Source: an uncultured Myxococcales bacterium
GTDB taxonomy: Bacteria; Myxococcota; Myxococcia; Myxococcales; Myxococcaceae
Assembly (NCBI GenBank): GCA_937980205.1
Contig: CALJKW010000026.1
Span: forward strand, 1-64,000
DNA: 64,000 nucleotides
Direction of reading: 5' to 3'
Below the pieces are notes generated by a model, which saw nothing but the letters and a program-made list of their open reading frames with translations, was not told where the DNA came from and searched no databases. Both the position numbers and the translations under genes were made by a program. Shown piece by piece: positions 1 through 7,007 of the stretch. Every line of letters begins with the position of its first letter. Positions within the stretch are counted from its first letter, which is position 1.

Positions 1-1
1 G

Positions 2-853
2 CTCAACGTGAAGAAGCTGCCGAACAACTACGCCGAGATTACCTGCGGCAGCGCCTCGTACCGCATCGTCGGCATGGCGAGCGAAGAGTTCCCGAAGCTG
101 CCGAAGGAAGAGAACGCTCCGCTCGTGCGCGTGAGCGGCAACACGCTGCTCGAGATGATCAAGAAGACGCAGTTCGCGATCTCCAGCGACGAGACGCGGT
201 ACATCCTGAACGGCGTGTTCTTCGAGCCGCGCGACGGCGGCAAGGTCCGCATGGTCGCCACCGACGGCCACCGCCTCTGCCTCATCGAGCGCGAGCTGCA
301 GGGAGACTTCAAGCTCAAGGGCGGCGTCATCGTCCCCCGCAAGGGCCTCTTCGAGCTCAAGCGCCTGCTCGAGGAAGCGCCGGACGCCGAGTGCTCGCTC
401 GGGTTCGCCGAGTCGAGCGCGCTGTTCAAGAAGCCGGGCCTCTCGATGGTGATGCGGCTCATCGACGGCCAGTTCCCCGAGTACCAGCGCGTGATTCCGA
501 AGGAGGGCGAGAAGCAGGTGCAGATCTCGCGCGCCCGCCTGTTCGACGCGCTCAAGCGCATCGCGCTGCTCTCGGCCGACAAGTCGAACGCGGTGAAGCT
601 CTCGCTCGCCGACTCGCAGGTGCGCATCACCGCCAACAACCCCGACCTCGGCGAAGCGAAGGACGACATCGAGGTCGGCTACAAGGGCGCGGCGCTCACC
701 GTCGGCTTCAACGCGCGCTACCTCATCGACGTGCTCACCGTGACCGAGAGCGACGACGTCATCATCGAGCTCGGCGACGAGCACTCGCCGGGCGTGCTGC
801 ACGCTCCGGGCGACAAGAGCTACACCGCCGTCGTGATGCCGATGCGCGTGTGA
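2..853 (+). CDS. dnaN: DNA polymerase III subunit beta (sliding clamp), 5' end outside window
   Basis: The reading frame is open from the window edge, so the gene starts upstream. The 283 visible residues cover most of the clamp's second and all of its third domain; roughly the first 85-90 residues of a usual ~370-residue clamp are missing. Family signatures include TDGHRLCL, the DGQFPEY segment, the FNARYLIDVL segment and the classic C-terminal end VMPMRV. The protein forms the ring-shaped dimer that tethers DNA polymerase III to DNA. The stop codon overlaps the GTG start of the next gene (GTGA), suggesting translational coupling. recF, often close to dnaN in bacteria, lies about 30 kb downstream. 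Identity is certain; only the N-terminus is unseen. Confidence 0.97.
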   Translation, partial: LNVKKLPNNYAEITCGSASYRIVGMASEEFPKLPKEENAPLVRVSGNTLLEMIKKTQFAISSDETRYILNGVFFEPRDGGKVRMVATDGHRLCLIERELQGDFKLKGGVIVPRKGLFELKRLLEEAPDAECSLGFAESSALFKKPGLSMVMRLIDGQFPEYQRVIPKEGEKQVQISRARLFDALKRIALLSADKSNAVKLSLADSQVRITANNPDLGEAKDDIEVGYKGAALTVGFNARYLIDVLTVTESDDVIIELGDEHSPGVLHAPGDKSYTAVVMPMRV

Positions 854-1209
854 GCCGGTCGCTCGAGCTGTTGACCGAGGCGTGTGAGGCGTTGCCGCAC
901 CGCGTGCGCGCGATGTTCGGCGGGCACGGCTTCTTCGCGCCCAACGGCGGCATGTTCGCGGCCGTCGTGACCGACGACCAGGTCGTGTTCAAGCTCGCGG
1001 ACGACACCGCCCGGAACGAGCTGTGCGGCCTCGGCGGCGCTCCCTGGGTGTACGAGGGCAAGACCACGATGAAGCAGTGGATTGTGGTGCCCGAGGGCTT
1101 CTACGACGACCTGGAGACGTTTCAGGCCTGGGCGAAACGGGCACATGCGCTCGTGCCGCCCAAGAAGAGTGTGGGGAAGGCGGCCAAGAAGGCCAAGCGG
1201 CCCCGCTGA
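850..1209 (+). CDS. TfoX N-terminal domain protein
   Basis: A 119-residue protein starting at a GTG that overlaps the dnaN stop by 4 bp. Residues ~5-95 match the TfoX N-terminal domain (MFGGHGFF, the region around VVFKLADD, and a WIVVPEGFYDD segment). In gammaproteobacteria TfoX/Sxy regulates competence, but stand-alone TfoX_N proteins elsewhere have no settled role. The last ~25 residues are Lys-rich (PPKKSVGKAAKKAKRPR), compatible with nucleic-acid contact; this is inference. It is probably cotranscribed with dnaN. It ends 3 bp before the stop of the convergent gene. Confidence 0.85.
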   Translation: MSRSLELLTEACEALPHRVRAMFGGHGFFAPNGGMFAAVVTDDQVVFKLADDTARNELCGLGGAPWVYEGKTTMKQWIVVPEGFYDDLETFQAWAKRAHALVPPKKSVGKAAKKAKRPR

Positions 1210-1212
1210 CGT

Positions 1213-1716
1213 TCATTTCGCTGGCTTCAGTACGAAAGGGAACGTCACGGCGACGACGCCTCCTCCGCAGGGGGGCGGGAACGAGATTCTTCGGATGATG
1301 GCCCCGATGCCTCGGGCAAGTACCGTCGCCTCCGGCTCTGACGACGTTTGCACCTTCTGCACCGCGCCATCGGGCCCGATCTCGAGCAGCGCCGTCACCG
1401 TCGTCGCTTGCTCTGCATCGAACAGCAGCAACACCTCATAGAAGGTCTTCATGACGGGCTGCGCCACCCGCATCTGCCTGTAGATGGCGTCCTTTGAGAG
1501 CCCGTTGGTAGCGGGTGCGCAGGGAGGAGACTCCGGCGGCGGCGGAATCTGCGCGCACGCCTGGATGAGCATCCGCACCGACGCTTGCCAGCGACGATCC
1601 GTCGGCCGCGCGAGACGTTCACGCAGCTCTTCGACGAGACCTCGCGCTCGAACGCAGTCTCCGCGGCTCACTGCCGAGAGGATGGTGACCATGGCAGCCT
1701 CTGAATCCTCGGCCAC
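1213..1716 (-). CDS. Hypothetical protein, likely the severed C-terminal part of the 1783-2877 gene
   Basis: From the first usable start (GTG at 1716) this is 167 residues. The C-terminal ~90 residues (YRQMRVAQPVMKTFYEVLL, then TVTALLEIGPDGAV and a FPPPCGGGVVAVTFPF end) resemble the TonB-like/AgmX-type C-terminal domain of myxobacterial proteins, which carries a conserved P-x-GG motif. The frame is the same as the upstream gene and separated from it only by a TAG at 1785-1783. The bases between that TAG and the GTG also look coding (GC-rich third positions, DDLLAARLDLENEQ). The simplest reading is one gene broken by a nonsense codon. Translation may be lost or may restart at the GTG. Confidence 0.6.
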   Translation of the reverse strand: MAEDSEAAMVTILSAVSRGDCVRARGLVEELRERLARPTDRRWQASVRMLIQACAQIPPPPESPPCAPATNGLSKDAIYRQMRVAQPVMKTFYEVLLLFDAEQATTVTALLEIGPDGAVQKVQTSSEPEATVLARGIGAIIRRISFPPPCGGGVVAVTFPFVLKPAK

Positions 1717-1782
1717 CGGGCGATGCTCGGCTTGCTCGTTCTCGAGGTCCAGCCTCGCCGCCAGAAGGTCGTCGCCGGGATT

Positions 1783-2877
1783 CTAGTCGAGAGCTTCGCG
1801 GAGGCGCGCAGCGGATGAAGAACGACCGATGGGCTGCAGCAGCGCCACGTGTCGTCGGACCCGCGGATCGTCGGGGAACCGCTCTGCGAGCTCACGGACC
1901 CCCAGCAGAGCGTGACGGACTGCGGCGAGCGCGCCCTCTGGTTCATTCAGTCCCCCGAGTGCGATGAGCCGTTGTAGCTCGTCGCGGGCACCGTGCTTCC
2001 TTTCGACGACGTCCGCGGCCCCGCCAGCGAACCATAAGCTTCCGCGCGCGAGGTGGACGTCGACAGGAGGCGCAGGACGAATCGACGCAATCGCCCCTGG
2101 CGACAAGAACTTCAGAATCAGGACCTTGAAGTCGTCGCCGCGCGCGAGCGACCCGAGCTGAATGCCCTCGACCCCGGAGACGGGTTCACCCTTGCGCGCT
2201 GCCGCGAGCATCGACAGCACGCGATCTCGTTCATGCGTGTACAGATGGTTCACGAGCAGCCACGAGCCCGCCCACCACACCCGTGCGTTGCCGGAGTGCT
2301 TGCGGCCTGGGCCCCAGTCGAGCAATTGCTCGAGCGCGGGAGGATTGTCGCCCAGCAACGCCAGCTCCGAGCTGCGGTCGCCCATGGGCAACGCTGCGGT
2401 CGCCGTTCCCGAAAACGACATCCCCTCGACGTATTGGGCGAGCCCTCGGGACAACCACCACGGAGCGAGCGGGTAGTGCTGCTCCAGCACGTGGTCTGCG
2501 AGCAGGAAGATCGCGCGAGTGGGAAGCTGATGGCCTGACCGCGGATCCGGAGTGCGTTCCAGCAGCAGTGGGTGACCGGCGGGCCACGCCGACTTTCGGG
2601 ACACCCCGAAATGAGCGAGCTGCCCGCGGTCGACGGCCACGACCTCGATCGGCTCGAGCGGCTCGTCATCACCGAGCGTCCAGCGAATGACTCCCAGTGC
2701 CCGCTCGAGGTCAAGCGCGAGACTCTGGGCGTCGGTCGTCGAGAGGTTGGTCTTGACGCGGAACGTGTCGGTACGCACCTCGAGCCACTCGACGCCACCA
2801 TGCGCGGCACACTCGAGGCTGCGCGTGGTCGCACATCCAAGGAGTGTTACCGCCAGCGCCATCAGACCCTTCGTCAT
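1783..2877 (-). CDS. Lipoprotein with degenerate peptidase-MA-like domain
   Basis: 364 residues with a signal peptide and lipobox (LLGC, Cys at ~14), so probably membrane-anchored outside the cytoplasm. The segment around residues 128-152 (ILL-free stretch LLADHVLEQHYPLAPWWL then SRGLAQYVEG) has the layout of peptidase MA/DUF1570 proteins, where HExxH is followed by a W-L-S-E-G-L-A-E-Y motif. Here HExxH is absent (HVLEQH) and the second motif reads SRGLAQY, so catalysis is doubtful. The C-terminus looks like TPR helices and stops abruptly at a TAG in the middle of a helix-like pattern (LREALD, stop, NPGDDLL). The ATG lies base-to-base against the start region of the divergent gene (CATG at 2875-2878). 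Confidence 0.7.
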   Translation of the reverse strand: MTKGLMALAVTLLGCATTRSLECAAHGGVEWLEVRTDTFRVKTNLSTTDAQSLALDLERALGVIRWTLGDDEPLEPIEVVAVDRGQLAHFGVSRKSAWPAGHPLLLERTPDPRSGHQLPTRAIFLLADHVLEQHYPLAPWWLSRGLAQYVEGMSFSGTATAALPMGDRSSELALLGDNPPALEQLLDWGPGRKHSGNARVWWAGSWLLVNHLYTHERDRVLSMLAAARKGEPVSGVEGIQLGSLARGDDFKVLILKFLSPGAIASIRPAPPVDVHLARGSLWFAGGAADVVERKHGARDELQRLIALGGLNEPEGALAAVRHALLGVRELAERFPDDPRVRRHVALLQPIGRSSSAARLREALD

Positions 2878-2914
2878 GGCGGCATCATGGCGTGTTCGCG
2901 ATTATGCATTGAGG

Positions 2915-3586
2915 GTGACGTGGAAGGTCGCAGCGCTGGCGGTCGCGTTCCTCGCGGCGCCGGCGTTCGCCTCTGCGGAGGAAGCCCCCGCGGGCTGTCG
3001 TGAGGACGTCGAAGAGCGTCTCGAAGTGCTGCGCGACGCGTTCGATGATCAGATCCGCGGGCTCGAGATCTGGTCCTACTCGTGGGGCAGCATCTACACG
3101 GCGGCCTCGCTCACACAGGCCATCATCACCACGCAGCTCAAGCCCGACGACCCCGCGCGCACGGACCTCATCGTCGGCGCCGTCTCCGCGGGCGTCGGCA
3201 GCCTCACGTTCTGGGTCGCGCCGCTGCGGTTCACGCTGCCGCTGAAGAGCGTCCGCAAGGACTGGGACAACCCCGACCGCTGCGCGCTGCTCGCGCGGGC
3301 CGAGGCGGTGCGCACGAAGGTCGCCTCCGAGCAGCGCCTCGGCAAGTCGTGGATCGCGCACGCCGGCAACGTGCTGGTGAACGTCGGCATCGCGCTCATC
3401 CTCGGCCTCGGCTACAACCACTGGCAGGCGGCGCTGATCAGCGGCCTCGTCGGCACCGCCATCGGCGAGCTCAACCTCTTCACCCAGCCGGCCAAGCTCG
3501 ACCGCGTCGAGGAGAGCCCGCAGCTGCGGCTGGTGCCCCTCGTCACCACGCAGGGCGGCGGCGCGGCCCTGTTCGTCGTCTTCTGA
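2915..3586 (+). CDS. Exported membrane-associated protein of unknown function
   Basis: 223 residues from the GTG at 2915, chosen because it begins a compact signal peptide (TWKVAALAVAFLAAPAFASA). An ATG at 2876 and a TTG at 2909 are alternatives in the same frame; the 2876 ATG would abut the divergent lipoprotein start. Mature part: a charged helix (EDVEERLEVLRDAFDDQIRG), then hydrophobic segments around VGAVSAGVGSLTFW and VNVGIALILGLGYNHWQ / ALISGLVGTAIGELNLF, so it is likely an inner-membrane protein with its termini outside. I do not recognise a family. It converges with the peroxidase gene 1 bp away. Confidence 0.75.
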   Translation: MTWKVAALAVAFLAAPAFASAEEAPAGCREDVEERLEVLRDAFDDQIRGLEIWSYSWGSIYTAASLTQAIITTQLKPDDPARTDLIVGAVSAGVGSLTFWVAPLRFTLPLKSVRKDWDNPDRCALLARAEAVRTKVASEQRLGKSWIAHAGNVLVNVGIALILGLGYNHWQAALISGLVGTAIGELNLFTQPAKLDRVEESPQLRLVPLVTTQGGGAALFVVF

Positions 3587-3587
3587 C

Positions 3588-4706
3588 CTACTTGCCCTTC
3601 TTGGTCGGCTTCGGCGCCGGCGGGATGGCGTCGGGCACCTTGAACTGCGCGACGTAGTCCTTCGGAATTTCGCCGGTCAGCGTCTTCAGCCACGTGATGA
3701 TGGAGGTCACCTGCGCGTCGGTGAGCGTCTTGCCGAGCTGGTGCTTGGCCATCACCTTCACCGCTTCCTCGAGCGTCGCCGCCGAGCCGTCGTGGAAGTA
3801 CGGCGCGGTCTTCTCCACCATTCGCAGGCTGGGGACCTTGAACATCATCTTGTCGGCCTCCTGCTTCGTGACCTCGAAGCGGCCCTGGTCTTCCTGGTTC
3901 GGCCAGGGCGTGACGAGGCCCGCCTTCTGGTACATCGAGCCGCCGACGTAGGTGCCCATGTGGCACGCGGTGCAGCCGGTGTTCACGAACTCCTTGAAGC
4001 CGGCCTTCTCTTCCGCGGTGAGCGCCGTCTTGTCGCCCGCGAGGAACTTGTCCCAGCGCGACGGAGTCATCAGCTTGCGCTCGAACGCGGCGATCGCCTT
4101 CGCGACGTTGTTCAGCGTGATGGGGCTCTTCTCGTCGGGGAACACCTTCGCGAACTGGTCCCGGTACCACGCGACCTTGGCGATCTCCTTCACCGCGTCC
4201 GCGTCGCCGGCCATGCCCATCTCGATGGGGTTGGTGATGGGGCCCTTCGCCTGCTCCTCGAGGTCCTTCGCGCGGCCGTCCCAGAACTGCACGAAGTGGC
4301 CGGCCGAGTTGTAGACCGTCGGCGAGTTGCGCTTGCCCGTCTGCTGCTTGTGCCCCACGGAGGACTTGCGGCCATCTGCTCCGTCCACCTCGAGGCGGTG
4401 GCACGTGTTGCACGAGATCTCGTTCGAGGCCGACAGGCGCGTGTCGTAGTAGAGCGCGCGGCCGAGGACGATCTTCTCCTCGGTCAGCGGGTTGTCCTTG
4501 TTCTCGACGACCTCGGGCAGCGCAGGCTTGAACGCGCCGAGCATGCCTTCGTCGATCTCGCCGTCGGCCGCGGCCGGCTCAGCAGGCTTCGCAGCCTGCG
4601 GAGGCGGCGCCGCCGGCGTGGGCTGGGCCGGAGCAGCGGCCTTGTTGCGGTCGTCACAGGCGACGAGGGACACGACGAGGGCGCACAGCAGCAGGCGCAT
4701 GGTCAT
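3588..4706 (-). CDS. Cytochrome-c peroxidase / MauG-family diheme lipoprotein
   Basis: 372 residues with a lipobox (SLVAC, Cys17) followed by an Ala/Pro-rich linker (residues ~22-48). Two c-type heme motifs are visible: CNTCH at 99-103 and CTACH at 245-249, in the usual order for bacterial diheme peroxidases. LGRALYYDTRLS before the first heme, and the FDG/FWDGRA and FKVPSLRMVEKTAPYFHDGSA regions, are family signatures; the last carries the Met/His region near the second heme. Likely role: periplasmic reduction of hydrogen peroxide using electrons from small cytochromes, or a MauG-like oxidation. Tethering by lipid anchor is typical of myxobacterial versions. The start is the first of two close ATGs (MTM). 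Confidence 0.9.
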   Translation of the reverse strand: MTMRLLLCALVVSLVACDDRNKAAAPAQPTPAAPPPQAAKPAEPAAADGEIDEGMLGAFKPALPEVVENKDNPLTEEKIVLGRALYYDTRLSASNEISCNTCHRLEVDGADGRKSSVGHKQQTGKRNSPTVYNSAGHFVQFWDGRAKDLEEQAKGPITNPIEMGMAGDADAVKEIAKVAWYRDQFAKVFPDEKSPITLNNVAKAIAAFERKLMTPSRWDKFLAGDKTALTAEEKAGFKEFVNTGCTACHMGTYVGGSMYQKAGLVTPWPNQEDQGRFEVTKQEADKMMFKVPSLRMVEKTAPYFHDGSAATLEEAVKVMAKHQLGKTLTDAQVTSIITWLKTLTGEIPKDYVAQFKVPDAIPPAPKPTKKGK

Positions 4707-4802
4707 GGCGGTCCTTCTAGCCACGGGGCCCCGGCTGTCAACGCGAGACTCGGCCGCCCGAGGTTGTTCGTCGCGTGCGGTTTCAGCTACACGGCGCCGG
4801 CC

Positions 4803-5846
4803 GTGACCCTCCGCCCGACCCTGCTCTTCGCCCTCATCGCTGCCTGCAGCAGTCCCATCGTCGAGGTGCCGGACAGCGGCACGACGGAAGAGGACGCGGG
4901 CCTCGACGCCGGCATGGAGGTCGTCGACGCCGGCCCGCCCGACGCCGGCGCGCGCGCCATCTGTCCGCGCGACGGAGGCTGGGTTCATCTCGCGCCGATG
5001 CCCGGCCCGCGCTCCGAGGTCGCGGTCGCCGCGCTCAACGGCGAGGTCTACGTCCTCGGCGGCTACGACTCGCGGAACCTGGTCGTCGACACCGTGCAGG
5101 CGTACTCGTGGCAGACCAACACCTGGCGCCCGCGCATGCGGCTTCCCCGCCCCGTCTCGCACCTCAACGTGTTCGCGTACGACGGCAAGCTGTGGGGGCT
5201 CGGCTCGCTCGACCCGAGCTTCCGCGCCCTGCCCGACACCTGGCGCTATGACCCGGCGACCGACCAGTGGGACGGCCTCAGCAACATGCCGATGGGCACC
5301 GAGCGCGGCGGCTCGGGCGTCGGCATCGTCAACGGCAAGCTCGTCGTCGCCGGCGGCTACCGCTTCGGCGCCGTCCGTGACGTCTCGATGTACGACCCGG
5401 CGACCGACATGTGGACGCCGCTGCCGCAGCTGCCCGCCGCGCGCGACCACCTCGTCGCCGGAGTGCTCGGCAACACGTTCTTCGCCATCGGTGGCCGCCG
5501 CGGCCCCATCGACGGACGCGTCGATGCGCTCACCCTCGGAGAGACCGCCTGGGTCAGCAAGACCGCCATGCTGACGCCGCGCGCGGGCGCCGCGGCCGCG
5601 CAGGTCGGCAACGTCGTCATCGTCGCGGGCGGCGAAGGCAACCTCGCGCGTGCCGACGGCATCTTCCCCGAGGTCGAGGCGTACGACCTGGTGACCGACT
5701 CGTGGACCTCGATGCCGAGCTGGCCCACGGAGCGCCACGGCACCGGCGGAGCCACCATCGACGGCGTCGCCTTCTTCCCCGTCGGCGCGATTCGCGAGGG
5801 CCTCGGCGCCGTCGGCGCGAACGAGGCGTGGTGCCCGCCGCAGTGA
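4803..5846 (+). CDS. Kelch-repeat lipoprotein
   Basis: 347 residues starting at GTG 4803, selected because it opens a lipoprotein signal (TLRPTLLFALIAAC, Cys15). A short Asp/Ala/Gly linker is followed by about six Kelch blades, each with a GG pair or its variant after a beta strand (VYVLGGYDS, LVVAGGYRF, FFAIGGRRG, IVAGGEG) and a downstream W (NTWRP, DQWDG, DMWTP, DSWTS). This predicts a six-bladed beta-propeller on the cell surface or in the periplasm, usually a binding scaffold. No enzymatic motif is seen. The stop codon overlaps a possible small Cys-rich ORF. Confidence 0.85.
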   Translation: MTLRPTLLFALIAACSSPIVEVPDSGTTEEDAGLDAGMEVVDAGPPDAGARAICPRDGGWVHLAPMPGPRSEVAVAALNGEVYVLGGYDSRNLVVDTVQAYSWQTNTWRPRMRLPRPVSHLNVFAYDGKLWGLGSLDPSFRALPDTWRYDPATDQWDGLSNMPMGTERGGSGVGIVNGKLVVAGGYRFGAVRDVSMYDPATDMWTPLPQLPAARDHLVAGVLGNTFFAIGGRRGPIDGRVDALTLGETAWVSKTAMLTPRAGAAAAQVGNVVIVAGGEGNLARADGIFPEVEAYDLVTDSWTSMPSWPTERHGTGGATIDGVAFFPVGAIREGLGAVGANEAWCPPQ

Positions 5847-6016
5847 GCCAGGCTCGTCCGCGGTGCTCCGCTTCGGCCTCGCCACCATCGCGCTCGGTGC
5901 GCGTGTGCCCTCCGCTGATGTCCGAGTGCTACGCGTTCGACCAGCGAGGCAACTGCTGCACGGGGAAGCGCTGCCGGCCGATGGGCGACGCCGGGACCCG
6001 CTGCCAGGACCCCTGA
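5843..6016 (+). CDS. Possible small Cys-rich protein (start uncertain, perhaps frameshifted)
   Basis: 57 residues from a GTG overlapping the Kelch stop. The last ~35 residues look genuine: CPPLMSECYAFDQRGNCC then TGKRCRPMGDAGTRCQDP, six cysteines in a secreted-peptide-like arrangement. The N-terminal part is not a signal peptide in this frame. The +1 frame reads a signal-like stretch from a GTG at 5862 (VLRFGLATIALGA), so a frameshift around 5895-5905 may separate signal and body. It could also begin at the internal ATG 5919. Low confidence; listed because the cysteine spacing resembles the small lipoprotein at 61298-61495. Confidence 0.35.
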   Translation: MSQARPRCSASASPPSRSVRVCPPLMSECYAFDQRGNCCTGKRCRPMGDAGTRCQDP

Positions 6017-6038
6017 GGCGTTAAGTACCGGGCACGCC

Positions 6039-6977
6039 GTGACTGACGCGCTGCTCCGTGCCGTGTACGAGGACCCCGCCGACGATGCGCGGCGGTCGAG
6101 CTACGCCGACTGGTTGATGGAGAAGGGCGACCCCCGCGGCGAGCTCATCGCGCTGCAGCTCTCTCCGCGGTCCGCGACGTCGGCGGCCCGCGAGCGCGCG
6201 CTGCTCGCGGAGAACACGCGCGCCTGGTCGGGCTCGCTGGACCCGTGGCTCGAGGTCCACCCGCGGGTGTTCCGCCGCGGCTTCCTCGCCGAGGCGCGGC
6301 TGGTGAGCACGGCGCTGCCTCCGAGCGCGCTCGCGGACCCCGCGTGGTCGACGCTCGAGCGCCTCGCGATGCCGACGAACAACCCGCGGCAGGTTCGCAT
6401 CGAGCTGCTCGCGGCGAGGCTGCGCCGCGGCGCGGCCATCGTCGAGCTCGACAGCGATCAAGACGAGCAGGTGCTCAAGCACCGCGGCCTCGGCCTCGCG
6501 TTCCTCCAGACGCGGGTGAAGAAGCGCAAGGCCCTCGACTGGAGCGCCGCCCGCTGGGTCGGCCTCGTCACCGAGCCGGCCGCGCTCACCTGGGCGCAGA
6601 CCCGCGGCGTCCTCGACTCGGCGAAGAGCCTGTCGCTCTGGCTCCCCGACGCAGGGCCGCTGACGGCGTGGATGGCGGTGCTTCCCAAGAGCGCCGCGAT
6701 GCAGCTCGACGTCGTGCCCGGCTGGCTCGCGGCTGACGGCTGGCACTTCACCTTCAAGCGCCTGCACCCGAAGGGGCCGTTCACCAGCGGCACGGCGCAC
6801 TGGCGCGGACCGAGGAGCAAGCGGCTCGTGTCGACGTTCGGCGCGCCGCTGCGCATGGTGCCGCGCGGCCTCGAGACGCTCGAGGTGTCGAGCGACGCGC
6901 CGCTCGAGCCGGCGGTGCGCGAGCTGCTCGCGGCAGAGGCGGGCAGGCTCATCCGCGTGAGCTGGCCGACGCAGTAG
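6039..6977 (+). CDS. TIGR02996 domain-containing protein
   Basis: 312 residues from GTG 6039. The first ~42 residues match the TIGR02996 (repeat-companion) domain seen in Planctomycetes and Myxococcota: LLRAVYEDPADDARRSSYADWLMEKGDPRGELIALQL, with its hallmark ADWL, GDPRGE and I/LQL elements (shown here only as separate motifs). The rest is a leucine-rich, weakly repetitive region without a family I recognise; relatives often carry leucine-rich-repeat-like bodies. No signal peptide, so cytoplasmic. Function unknown. It converges with the Cys-rich operon. Confidence 0.8.
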   Translation: MTDALLRAVYEDPADDARRSSYADWLMEKGDPRGELIALQLSPRSATSAARERALLAENTRAWSGSLDPWLEVHPRVFRRGFLAEARLVSTALPPSALADPAWSTLERLAMPTNNPRQVRIELLAARLRRGAAIVELDSDQDEQVLKHRGLGLAFLQTRVKKRKALDWSAARWVGLVTEPAALTWAQTRGVLDSAKSLSLWLPDAGPLTAWMAVLPKSAAMQLDVVPGWLAADGWHFTFKRLHPKGPFTSGTAHWRGPRSKRLVSTFGAPLRMVPRGLETLEVSSDAPLEPAVRELLAAEAGRLIRVSWPTQ

Positions 6978-7007
6978 CGAGGCGCTCGCCTGACGGGTTC
7001 GAGGCGC

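Noticed and set aside
3741..4802. Long open frame running into the Kelch gene
   Set aside because: It is antisense to the peroxidase gene, has no start with a ribosome site, and its product is Arg/Val/Leu-rich without domains; only the part from 4803 on is genuine.
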